64,000 nucleotides of DNA from Gracilaria vermiculophylla (taxonomy: Eukaryota; Rhodophyta; Florideophyceae; Gracilariales; Gracilariaceae): contig JAHNZQ020000079.1 in NCBI GenBank assembly GCA_019155205.2, positions 294,693 to 358,692 of the forward strand, given 5' to 3'. A model generated the notes under the pieces. It saw only the letters and a list, made by a program, of their open reading frames with translations. It had not been told where the DNA came from and made no database searches. The position numbers and the translations under genes were made by a program. Below, piece by piece: positions 10,473-20,593 of the stretch (within the stretch, counting starts at the first letter, position 1; every line of letters starts with the position of its first letter).

Positions 10473-11525
10473 ATGACCGAAACAAAGAAGCGCGTGCTCG
10501 TCACCGGCGCCGGTGGTTTCATCGGCGGACATCTCGCAAAGCGCCTCAAGGACGAGGGCAACCACGTCATTGGCGCCGACTGGAAGGAGAATGAGTATTT
10601 CAAGGTTGAAGAGTTCTGCACCGAGTTCATGCTGCTCGATCTCCGTGACAAGGAAAACTGCATGAAGGCTTCCAAGGACTGTGAGGACATCTACAACCTC
10701 GCCGCCGACATGGGAGGCATGGGTTTCATCCAGTCCAACCACTCCGTCATCCTCTACAACAACGCTATGATCTCCTTCAACATGCTGGAGGCCGCCCGTA
10801 CCTCCGGCTGCAAGAGGTTCTACTACGCCTCCTCGGCCTGCATCTACCCGGAGGGCGCCCAGCTCGATCCGAACAACCCGGGCCTCAAGGAGAGCGACGC
10901 CTGGCCGGCCCAGCCGCAGGACGCCTACGGCCTTGAGAAGCTTGCCTCCGAGGAGCTCGCCATTCACTACGGCAAGGACTTTGGCATGAAGACCCGAGTC
11001 GGCCGCTTCCACAACATCTACGGTCCGCAGGGAACATGGAAGGGCGGCCGAGAGAAGGCCCCGGCCGCATTCTGCCGCAAGGCCATCACCTCCACCACTG
11101 AGTTCGAGATGTGGGGCGATGGAAACCAGACCCGTTCCTTCTGCTACGTTGATGATGCCGTCGACGGGGTCATCCGCCTCATGAACTCCGACTTTGCCGA
11201 GCCGCTCAACATCGGCTCGGACGAAATGATCTCCATGAATGACATGGCCAAGATGGTGCTCGGCTTTGCCGGCAAGGACATCCCGGTCAAGCATATCCCA
11301 GGCCCGGAGGGTGTGCGCGGCCGCAACTCGGACAACGAGCTGTGTAAGAAGGTTCTTGGCTGGGCGCCAGGAATCACCCTCGAGGACGGATTGAGGAGGA
11401 CCTTTGACTGGATCAAGTCGCAGATCGAGGAAGAAAAGGCCAAGGGCATTGACAATGACTACTCCTCCTCCACTGTCGTTGGCACTCACGCCCCCACTGA
11501 CTCCAAGGCCTCCAAGCGTAAGTAA
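10473..11525 (+). CDS. GDP-mannose 3,5-epimerase
   Basis: Converts GDP-D-mannose to GDP-L-galactose (and GDP-L-gulose), the entry to plant-type ascorbate synthesis and a source of L-galactose for cell-wall polysaccharide. The protein is 350 aa, close to the plant length. It is an extended short-chain dehydrogenase with the Rossmann motif G-A-G-G-F-I-G at residues 12-18. The catalytic set is visible: Cys123 in S-S-A-C-I-Y-P-E, Tyr152 and Lys156 in Y-G-L-E-K, and Lys195 in G-G-R-E-K-A-P. There is no targeting leader, so it is probably cytosolic. The sequence is very conserved and codon use is strongly C-biased, suggesting high expression. L-galactose-rich sulphated polysaccharide is a known product of red algae, which fits this enzyme. 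Confidence 0.96.
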   Translation: MTETKKRVLVTGAGGFIGGHLAKRLKDEGNHVIGADWKENEYFKVEEFCTEFMLLDLRDKENCMKASKDCEDIYNLAADMGGMGFIQSNHSVILYNNAMISFNMLEAARTSGCKRFYYASSACIYPEGAQLDPNNPGLKESDAWPAQPQDAYGLEKLASEELAIHYGKDFGMKTRVGRFHNIYGPQGTWKGGREKAPAAFCRKAITSTTEFEMWGDGNQTRSFCYVDDAVDGVIRLMNSDFAEPLNIGSDEMISMNDMAKMVLGFAGKDIPVKHIPGPEGVRGRNSDNELCKKVLGWAPGITLEDGLRRTFDWIKSQIEEEKAKGIDNDYSSSTVVGTHAPTDSKASKRK

Positions 11526-12232
11526 TTTCCGTCGTCGCAGCCCTCGTCGTTCGCCCGAGCTGCGTGCCTTGACAGTTGGCATGTCTGCTTGCTAGCTAGT
11601 GTCTGTGTAGATTTTAAAGCGCGTGAACCCATGTGCGTTTCCTTTTCACTGAGTTGACGCGCTGTCGATCGAGGCTGGCTTACGCTTGTTGCGGGCGGAG
11701 GTGACTGTTTTCATATGCATAGTGATGACTCTTCGCACTCCGTGGGGTATGATTTACGCGGTACCGGTGCTTTGCTGGTTGGAGCAGCAGGCGATCGTAG
11801 ATAGTGCGGATGTACCATGTGACATCGCACCTACGTACATGGGTGCTGTAAGGATCTCAGCTGAGTATCGGTATTGCTCTGGATAAAGCACGAGGTGCAT
11901 GTCCAAGTCGTCTATCTATTGCACTTGCCTTGCAGCGCCATGGCGTGGGAAACAGCTGTTTGCTCCAAAGCGTCCCAGATCGGAGAGTTGCCTCTCATGC
12001 TGTCCATGCCTCATAGTGGCTGATACCGTCAGCACATGACGCAGCATGCGGTCCGTTACCTGCTGACACTTTGTTATCATCGTATCAAAAGATGCTTCCT
12101 GCCACCGGTTCTGGGGCAGAGCGGCGGCACTGTTGCGTGTAATTCTGCGCCAATCGGACCGCGTGAAGCCGCACGCGAGGGAACGAATGTCAACCCGCCA
12201 TATTTTTGAATACTTTGCTGCATGGGACTGGC
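11526..12232. other. Convergent intergenic region
   Basis: Tail-to-tail spacer between the epimerase and the WD40-like gene. A 66-codon frame (11686-11886) has no recognisable content. No RNA gene seen. Confidence 0.5.
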
Positions 12233-13534
12233 TCAGGTCGTCTCTGTACTGTCTCTCGTTACATCGCTGTCATTGATGTTCCTGAAACGAGACCACCACG
12301 TTCTGGGCGGCGCTTCGTGATCTGGGGCGTGAGCGTTGCGAAGAGGGATTGGTGTCAGCGAGTAGTCCACCTCCAGTAATTGCATCTCATTTCGAATTCC
12401 TCCGAGCAGGATGCGATCCAGCTTCTGGCCCACTACGTGCATGCTGGCTACCTCGTGTTTGAGCGCTCTTTCGTAGCTCTCCATCGGTCTCCCGTGTCCG
12501 AACAGCACCACTTCGAAGGAGCACCGAAACGACTGCGGGAATATCCCTCTCCACCCGGAGCCGTGCATCCCGCACACAACGTCCCCGCACCGCCTCCTCA
12601 CGTGCCACGACAGATCGTACGACCGTCGAAGCGTGCCATACTCCTGCAACCCCGTTTCGCCGACACTGACTTGAAAGTTGTCTTCAAACATTGCAGGCTG
12701 CGCAGTCGTGATGTGTTCCCCGGCGTGCCCAACCATGTCAATATACCCCGTGCTTCCCTTCGCAGTGCGGTACAGTAAGAAACCTCGTGGCGCGCCGACG
12801 AGGACGCGCAGCATGTCCAGCCGGCACTGTTCTGGGAGCGGGCGCTGCCGCACAATACTTGTGCCCGACCGTTCCATGCTGAGAAAAGCCCGCCCTTGCG
12901 GAAGTCTTCTCCGATCATACAGCGAGATGCTCCCCGGCGAGGCGACGTACAGCTCTAATCCGGCGCCCGCAACGGCAATTTCCTTGCCTATGCGGGCGGT
13001 TGTGCCGATTTTCCTCTTCCACGACTCTCGTGCGTCGTATAAATGCAGTAGCTCGTCGTGTGCGACGGCAAACACGTTTTCTTCCAAGCTTATGATGTCC
13101 GTTATGTAGCGCTTGCTTCCCAGATTTGAAATGGTTTGCGTCGGTGTGTTGGGGTCGCATTTGTTCAAGTCGAATAGGTGAATTGTGCCCGCCTCATGCG
13201 CAACGTAAATGTGGTCTCCGTGGCCCTTTCCCCACGTGCAAGCAGCCACTCTGGAAGAATGGCTGCTGGTCAGTTGCAGTCGCAAGGAATCCCCATCATC
13301 CGGCTCGTGTATCTCTATAGTACCATTCGAAGAAGGTGCGGCAAGCAGGGCTTCGTCTTGAGAAGTACTGATCTGCACAATGTAGTCTCGACAACCGTGC
13401 GTCACGGGCTTGAACTTCGTATTCCACGATGGCTGCAAATGGAGACTGGAAAGAGTACCAAGCTCTACCGTCCACACTAAATCTGTCGATACAGATTTCC
13501 CCAATTCACGAGCGCGCAATGCACTCCACACCAT
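12233..13534 (-). CDS. WD40-repeat-like protein of unknown function
   Basis: A 433-aa intronless protein with a propeller-like pattern of short beta segments. Near residues 85-130 is a stretch reading S-S-R-V-A-A-C-T-W-G-K ending in T-I-H-L-F-D-L; a further element near residues 140-175 ends in L-H-L-Y-D-A-R; another ends in S-I-S-L-Y-D-R-R. These match the strand-and-[FY]-D ends of WD repeats, although the classical W-D dipeptides are degenerate. There is no signal peptide or membrane span. Such proteins are usually scaffolds, and I cannot name the partner. It is divergently paired with NOC4. Confidence 0.6.
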   Translation of the reverse strand: MVWSALRARELGKSVSTDLVWTVELGTLSSLHLQPSWNTKFKPVTHGCRDYIVQISTSQDEALLAAPSSNGTIEIHEPDDGDSLRLQLTSSHSSRVAACTWGKGHGDHIYVAHEAGTIHLFDLNKCDPNTPTQTISNLGSKRYITDIISLEENVFAVAHDELLHLYDARESWKRKIGTTARIGKEIAVAGAGLELYVASPGSISLYDRRRLPQGRAFLSMERSGTSIVRQRPLPEQCRLDMLRVLVGAPRGFLLYRTAKGSTGYIDMVGHAGEHITTAQPAMFEDNFQVSVGETGLQEYGTLRRSYDLSWHVRRRCGDVVCGMHGSGWRGIFPQSFRCSFEVVLFGHGRPMESYERALKHEVASMHVVGQKLDRILLGGIRNEMQLLEVDYSLTPIPLRNAHAPDHEAPPRTWWSRFRNINDSDVTRDSTETT

Positions 13535-14191
13535 CGTGGTCGTTTATCAGAGAGGGTGCGGGGCGGATGGCATCAGGAACCTTAATAAACTCTTAAATAT
13601 CTGCTTTCTTCAACCCCGAGCGGAAACAACTGAGTTGCCGCAAATGAGCTAACCGCCGTAAACATGCGACCGCTTTGGGGTCGTGGACTGTGCCGGACGT
13701 GCGACAAGGAAGCCGGAACAGGCGAGTGTTTTGGCGCGAAACCAAGTGTTTCGGTTGTGATTAAAAATAGGGTTATTTTCCAGAATTATTGTATATTTGC
13801 ATTGGAATGGGAAGAATTCAGTAATGGACACGGACCCATGCAGGGCTAGTCATCTGCGGGTGTCGTCAATGTGACACTGTGCGGCGGTACGCGTTGGCAC
13901 CGTCGGATGATCAGTACTGCCGCATTAGCAGAGTGTTCTCAGCACATCTCGCTTAAAGAGGGTGGACTGCCGCAAAGACCGCAAAGAAGCTTCGTCGCTA
14001 GTCCGAGGTGCCGCATCCGTCGTGGCTCGAAAGAAGCCACGTATTAGCCTTTTGCAGCCTGCAATTTTTCACCATATTATTGAAGCGTCGTACGGTCGTC
14101 TCATTTGCCACTTTACCCTTTACAACTTATATGTTTCGAACCTGTACAGGTTTGAAACTTGAAGAAGCAGGGATTTCTGCCGTCATTCGCC
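13535..14191. other. Divergent intergenic region, WD40-like gene / NOC4
   Basis: Head-to-head spacer of 657 bp at moderate GC. No CCAAT pair or repeat found, and no supported gene in its short frames. Confidence 0.5.
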
Positions 14192-15622
14192 ATGGTCAGT
14201 ACAATCGAAGCTTCCAAAACTCTTCCAGTGGAAGAAAAAGCTCGCTCGTTGGAGCAAATTCGATCTCTTGAAGCTGAATTTCGCAAAGCTTCCAGTGAAG
14301 ACGAAAACACCATTCCAAAACTGATTGCCTCTATATATCCTGTCACTAGCTTTACTTCAAAGGCAATCCATGCAGCTCGAAGATGTTTAGTTTTGGCCGA
14401 AACTTCGGAGGTTGCATCTGAGAAGCGAGCGCAGTGGGTGAAGCTTCAAAGAGACCGATATGCCACTGCGCTTTCATCTATCGTGCAGGCAAACAAAGAC
14501 ATCGAAGCGATGAACGTTGCAATCGCAGCTGCAGCTCTTACTCATCAAGAAGTTTGGAGGACAGTTTGCAAAGCGGTATTGATGGGTGACAACGCAGATC
14601 TGCATGAACTTTTGTTCACCAATTTCATACCTCGCTTTGCAGATCTTCGTCTTGGAGTTCTGCGACTGATTGCAAAACAGGTTGGAACTGCAGAGACCAG
14701 AGTGCGAGCGCTCTCTCTTTGTCGTAATGGAGAAGATGAAGTCGCAAAGACCCAGGTCTCCAAAACAGAAATGAGATCAGGATTTGTGAAGGCGTGGCTC
14801 TCTGTTTTACGGAGTGAAATGAACAAATCCGCCAAACTAACTTTACTGCGACGCATTCCAACGGAACTTCTTCCGGTTATGCCCCAGCCTCTGGAGCTAA
14901 GTGATTTTCTCATCACCAGTTTTGTTGCGAAAGACGTATCAATATCAATTGCTGCTCTAGAAGGTCTATTCATTCTCATTTCCAAACACCGCTTGGAGTA
15001 TCCATTCTTCTACCAAAAGGTGTACTCTTTGCTGCAAGTTGACGTTTTTTGCCATGTTCAAGATCCAACAAGATTTATGGAACTGGTAGCGACTTTTCTT
15101 TTGAAGGGAACGATGATCCCTGGAAACACGTTAGCCGCGTTTGTCAAAAGACTAGTTAGACGTTCGCTGAACTGGCCTTCCTACTACGCATTATGGTGTC
15201 TTCGTCTAGCTATAGACATACTTCAAAAGAACCCCAGCACCTGTTTCTTGGTGCACCGACCGGTGAATCTATTTGACAATGCGCCAAGTCAAGAAGGAAT
15301 GGACCCTTTTGATGACTCGGAACTTGACCCTCAAGCCAGTCGTGCGAATGAGAGCTCACTGTGGGAAGTGGAGGTTTTGAAAAAGCATATAAATCCGGCG
15401 GTATCAAGACTGGCAATGGCATTTGGAAGAGATGTGAGAAATAAGCGAGCTCCACCACCAGGGGAATTACCAGACTACACCGGGTTAGCATTCAATGATG
15501 TTTTTCAAGCAGAAGTTCATCGGAAGGTGAAGGCTAGTCCTCTCGCGTACAGCACTCCAGGAAGCGACCCTTCTGTGGCAGGACTGAGAAAAAGACTCAA
15601 AACTTGTGTCGCATGGTCATAA
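14192..15622 (+). CDS. NOC4: Nucleolar complex protein 4 (NOC4/UTP19 family), 40S ribosome biogenesis
   Basis: A 476-aa protein of the CBF/Mak21 family. The C-terminal half carries the diagnostic pattern: L-E-Y-P-F-F-Y-Q-K-V-Y near residue 270, then F-M-E-L-V-A-T-F-L-L, F-V-K-R-L-V-R-R-S-L, C-F-L-V-H-R-P, and the acidic D-P-F-D motif followed by S-S-L-W-E-V-E-V-L-K-K-H. NOC4 with NOP14 is needed for small-subunit maturation and export in yeast. The N-terminal half is helical repeat. ATG 14192 sits in a strong context (CGCCATGG); an in-frame ATG at 14159 is possible but weaker. The gene is intronless. Confidence 0.88.
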   Translation: MVSTIEASKTLPVEEKARSLEQIRSLEAEFRKASSEDENTIPKLIASIYPVTSFTSKAIHAARRCLVLAETSEVASEKRAQWVKLQRDRYATALSSIVQANKDIEAMNVAIAAAALTHQEVWRTVCKAVLMGDNADLHELLFTNFIPRFADLRLGVLRLIAKQVGTAETRVRALSLCRNGEDEVAKTQVSKTEMRSGFVKAWLSVLRSEMNKSAKLTLLRRIPTELLPVMPQPLELSDFLITSFVAKDVSISIAALEGLFILISKHRLEYPFFYQKVYSLLQVDVFCHVQDPTRFMELVATFLLKGTMIPGNTLAAFVKRLVRRSLNWPSYYALWCLRLAIDILQKNPSTCFLVHRPVNLFDNAPSQEGMDPFDDSELDPQASRANESSLWEVEVLKKHINPAVSRLAMAFGRDVRNKRAPPPGELPDYTGLAFNDVFQAEVHRKVKASPLAYSTPGSDPSVAGLRKRLKTCVAWS

Positions 15623-17150
15623 CATTCACTTTGAACGTTGTGGAAACTCAAAAACGACCTCCTCTCACTGAATAAAGACACATTGGTTGTTGCAATGATG
15701 ACCTGGGCGACAAAGCGTAACTTGATCCCACACAATCTCAAAACTTAAATCAGTTTTAACGCCTTGACTGATGTAGCAGAGTCCACTAACGATTCCATGG
15801 ATGTACCATCTTTCGAGATAAGCCCTGTGCCGTTAGGGTACTGGCAGTTCCACCCGCGCGATATGCCAAACTTTTCAAGCCTACACACTTGAAGAGCGAA
15901 GCGTGTTGTAATCGATCTGGTCGGCTGCGGGAAACTGCCCCCTGATGTAAAGCTGAGCGGCTCGCTTGAAGTTCCTCCTAGATTGCGTAGGTGCTTAACC
16001 AAATATACTACCCATATCTTTGAGAAGCGATACATCTTGGGCTCCCTTGCATACAACAATGAAGGGAAGCGTTTCGATGGTCCCCATCTAGAAACGCCTC
16101 TTGCCAGATGTAGTTTATCTCAGTCCCCAGAGTAAGCAACAATATTAGGACGGCTTTTAAAGAAATACTGGAAACGACTTGACACAGAGAAAGAAATGCT
16201 TACTAAGTAGTGCTCGCTTCGTGTGATACTGATAAACTAGACAAGAGATCCGTTTCACGACGAATTCAAGGTACAGTGCGGGGTTTTGCGGACTTTGTTG
16301 GGGTTCCCAGGTTGGTCTTTTGTAGATTTGCTCTTGACAAGTTGAAGTTTGTCTTTTTTTTTTATAAGGGGAACTTAAACTTTGCGCTTTATATATCTTA
16401 AATTCCACGAAAGAACGCAATGTCTTGTCACAAAGTAATCACGAAATCAATCGAAAGGTTAATGCGAGGCTCAACATTGGATGCGGTTGAGGATTGTCGG
16501 AGAATTATATGTGACCTGCGACGTGATCACCGTTATGATGGTCGTGCTCAGAGTATGGCAAAACGTACTTCAGCAGACGATCTTCTCCCATCGAATAGTT
16601 TCGCTAATCCCTGCCTCTGTCATCTACAGATCTGCTCCGCTCCTGGCAGCAACCTGAAGTCGAACACAACTAAGGGAGGAGGCCCGGATTGCATTCCTAC
16701 ATGCGGTACTGTACTTGCCAAGTCTTTCCGATATCTCTGGCTTCGATACCCACGACGAGCTTGTTCGCGCTAAGTGGATGGTCAAGTATTGGCCGGCTAG
16801 ATTGGGGAACGCTTTGGAGGGGTGTTTTCCTACTCTTCCATTGCTGAATCAGCACATGTGCCTCAACTGATATGAAGCAGATGCATCGCAATGACATCAT
16901 AACATCGAGACCGCTTCGCCTTCACAGCGAAGCGAAAGCAGGTTTCGTTTCGTTGGTGTGATGCAACCATGGTGCGCTGCTACCTTGCAGTGTTGGCAAG
17001 CAGTGTCCATTCCTTGGCTTTGGTGAGGGAAAGGGTCCGTCCTTGAAGTCTCAAATGCGACAACTCCTTCCATACTATTTCTTACCCAATCCTTCGGAAA
17101 TACTCTTACAATCGTCCCGTCCCGCTATCCAACGTCGGTAACGTCGTCAA
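15623..17150. other. 1.5-kb spacer with unresolved frames
   Basis: Lies between two plus-strand genes and is the largest spacer of its kind in the window. A minus-strand frame open from about 16122 to 15745 and a plus-strand frame at 16420-16773 look less random than most, but I recognise neither, and both could be decayed or multi-exon genes. A pyrimidine run lies at 16350-16365. Confidence 0.4.
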
Positions 17151-20100
17151 ATGTCTGTTCTTGAACTCTCAGTATGTTACATATTGTCTATGTCTCGAGC
17201 GATTATCTCCGCGCGTGTTTACTGACGTCCAAGTCCTGTTTGAATTACCTGTCCTTTTCTTTCAATCATACTACAAACAGAAAAAACTCATACAGAGAGA
17301 CGGTGATGTAGACACTGTTTTACGCGAGCTCCAATCGCTCAAGAAGGTAAATCCATGTGCATTCGTTTAAAGCTCTATATGACCGAAAGCGACTAACATC
17401 CAGCATATCTGCGACAACAAATGCATCTTTTCCACCGCCAACGAGCAGCCGGACATTGTTAATGCATCGCAAGACCGTGAACAAATTCTGTCCAACTGCG
17501 TTGAATTCTGCGATCATTGCTTGCATAATGGGCGTCATGCGCCAGTCGTAAGGCTCTTCACCTTCATTCACGTTGCCATTTCTGATGACGACTGGTTGCC
17601 CGCAGCGTTTAATCGTCTTTCTCCACATTTGCTTCAGTATTACGACATGGTTCTGGCCAACATTGACACTGAACAGACAACACATCTTTGTAATACGCCT
17701 CCCAACCTCTTCCGTCTGAACAAATTTGACTTGAATTCTCTTCGCCTTCTCTCGGGCATATTCGAGCTTTGCGTCGACTTTTGTGACGTTGTTTACGCTG
17801 GAGATCACCTGTCTGGCTTTGTCAAACCCCTTATCATGCTACTGTGCATTTCTGATTTTCAAGAAGCGTCTCTAGTCGTCACTGAAGTTGGTTATGCGAA
17901 GAACGAACTTCTGAGGTCTGCTTCTCTTGCGCTTTCAAACTTTGTCACCTCGTTTACTTCGCTCGCTGCAAAGGCCAAGGAAATAACCGAGCAACAACTT
18001 GAAGGCCTCTTTAAAACACTTTCTAACGCTCCGGAACTCAGTATACAACGAAGTCTTACTGTGGTTATCCGCTCTTTGTATGATGATGCACACGTCGCGG
18101 AACATATCGTTCATTCTGAACTGAATGCAGAAAACTTGAAGCAAATGATTGAAAGGAAGCTGTCTACGACGCAGTTTGGATCTGGAAAGGCTCTGGCAGG
18201 TTTTCGTGAATTGCAGCTTGCAGATGAGAATTTCTTGACCAATTACGAGAACCTTATCAAGGTGATGTTTCTGCGTAAACGAAAAGCTTTGAAGTGCTTT
18301 AGCGCAAATCCTTGTGTTGTGGAAGTTAAGGAAGTTCCAGCGAAGCGAAAAAGAGTGATAGAAGCAGCTTATGTGGAGTGGAATCTAAATTCTGTCTGTG
18401 TTCGTGACCGAATGGGAATTCCAGTTTACAACTGGCCATTCTTCGCTGTTATGCAGTTCGATTGGATGAGCGGGGTGACGGAACTGTCATTTATCTTCGA
18501 AGCTTTCCACGGTTGTCCTTCAACAAGAGTGTCTGTGCAACTTGGACGTACTCTTAAACGAAACGATAGAAAAATCATTCAGGAAAGAATTGACAGAATC
18601 CTGTCCATGGTGCCAAAAGACCCAACTCCGAGAGTTAATGATCCGATGCTCAAACCAACAAATCGGCTCCCGGTAGCCGTATCTGTCGCTTTGAATGGTA
18701 AGACAAAAAGTACCATATCTCAAGGGCTATCTGAGGAATTTGGCACGTCTTATGAATCAGAACAGTATTCTGACGAGAACCGAGTGGGCACAGCTCTTTC
18801 AGGATTCCAAGAAGACGGAGTATTCTTAAGAAAGAGAACTGGGTCGAGAGCAGAGTCTGTAATGAATTCTCACAAAAGCTCTTCAAGCTCTGAAAAAGAA
18901 GAGCAGACACCCCCCTTCCATCAGGACAACGAGTCTTCAGCAGAATCCACGGGTGTAAATGACCTATTCAGAGATCAACAGCATGTCGACGTTGATGACA
19001 AGCAAGCTCCTACCTCTGAACTTTCAGCTTTTGATAATTCTATTGGTTTCGGTTCTGTCTCTAAGGTACCAGCCGGAGGAAAAGCCGTGGCCCGCCTTCA
19101 GTCGTCGCACTCCGGCCCTCGAATTCTCCGATCGCGGTTTCGACACTCAGAAAATGGTGGAAGGAACGAATTGTGCCCAGTGCAAGAAGAACAGCTACAG
19201 AATAAGACCAGGAGATTAGAAGGAAAACATTCTCAAGATGTAAAAACAAATGGTGTTTCTTCTCATGAGGATTCGGATCATGAGGACCAAAAAGACGAGA
19301 TGAAAGACGTCGAAAGTGGTTCTTCGCACGAGAAGCGATCGAATAGTACCCTACCAGCAGAAGAGAAGGCTCCTACGGTGGAGCCAAAGAAATTGAGACC
19401 GCGCAGGCGCATTTCGATGGGACTTCCAGACACATTGGTGGGAGATGTAAAATCAATTTCTGATCGCGGACTCGGTGTAAGTTCACAGGATAAAGACCAT
19501 TCGAGTTCGGGATCAAGCGAGATTGTCGAGAATTCAAGCGAATCGAAGCCTGTCAGCAGTCGAACAACACGGAAGAAAGATGGACCGAAAGAAACATCTG
19601 ACGACACCATGGAGGTGAATGATAACAATAACAAATCCGTTGGCGAAAAAATTGATCGTTTGCCCAAAACATCGATTCTGTCCGAATCTCCTCTCACAAC
19701 GGGGATTCTCGAGGCAAAGGAAACCCCCAATTATGCATATATGTTGAAAGAAGAGGATGGACTCCAGGATGTCACCAATGAAAACGAACGTATGCGACAA
19801 ATGTTGTTACGCGCGATCAAGCGAATGCTGAAAGTGAGTTGAAATGAGCGATTCTGACGTGAGATGCTGCAAGCAATGCGCTGAAACTAACTGTTTGGTT
19901 CTTGTGTTTTCTTTTTCTAAAACAGTGCCAAGTCGATAAATCTCAGCAAATGTTGATAGCCACCAAAAAGGAAGTCAAATTGCTTCAGAACAAGAAGAGA
20001 GAAACGAACCAGCGTCTCATCAAAGCCTTTGGATCGAAGGTCAGGAAGTTTGGTGATGAGCAGAAAGAAAAACTCAAAGACTATGTTTCCCGTCAGAGTA

Positions 20101-20351
20101 CAAAAATCTCGAAGGCAAGAAAGCGGGTTCGAGACCTAAAGCTGAAACTTCGCCTCAACCTAAAGCAGGCAATGACTTTGAAACTAAAAATGCAACGTTT
20201 AATCCATCAGAGCAGCACGCAGATGAAAACAATAGGGGCAAAAGTGGAAGACGAATTAGCAGAACTTGTCGCCCAAAACAAGAAAAGGGAGGAGCAATCC
20301 AAGAAAAGCTCCTTGATACGGAACTTGATGAACATGCTGGGCAATAAGTAA
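17151..20351 (+). CDS. Candidate meiotic chromosome-axis protein, SYCP2/Red1/ASY3-like
   Basis: Four exons: 17151-17171, 17281-17346, 17404-19833 and 19926-20351. All introns fall between codons (phase 0). Donors are GTATGT, GTAAAT and GTGAGT, and the acceptors follow ACTGAC or ACTAAC branch-type motifs. The product is 980 aa. Residues 1 to about 260 are helical, repeat-like. Residues 260-400 are beta-rich with Y-V-E-W-N-L-N, placed like the W-x-D-F-N-L-G element of SYCP2. Residues 400-820 are a long disordered Ser/Glu-rich stretch with basic patches. The last 150 or so residues are a Lys-rich coiled coil. This ARM-like, PH-like, disordered, coiled-coil order is that of meiotic axis core proteins, which diverge too fast for simple matching. 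The exon structure is well supported; the identity is inferred from architecture. Alternative: another long nuclear coiled-coil scaffold. Confidence 0.5.
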
Positions 20352-20593
20352 GGACCAGATGGACTTAAGTAAAGTATGTGAATGCTGGCTCTCGATATTC
20401 TACATTTTTTGGAAACAAAAATCTTCAACAGCCCGCTTGAGACCATTTTACATCGCTAAAAGAGCGAAGTACAAATAGAATAGGGAGGTGCTTCAAGTTT
20501 AATTCACCCATAAGTATCCTCTATGATCAGATCCTAGATGCCACAACCTGTTTCGCTTCGCAAACAAAGCTCCTGACAAACTCAGGCAAAGCC

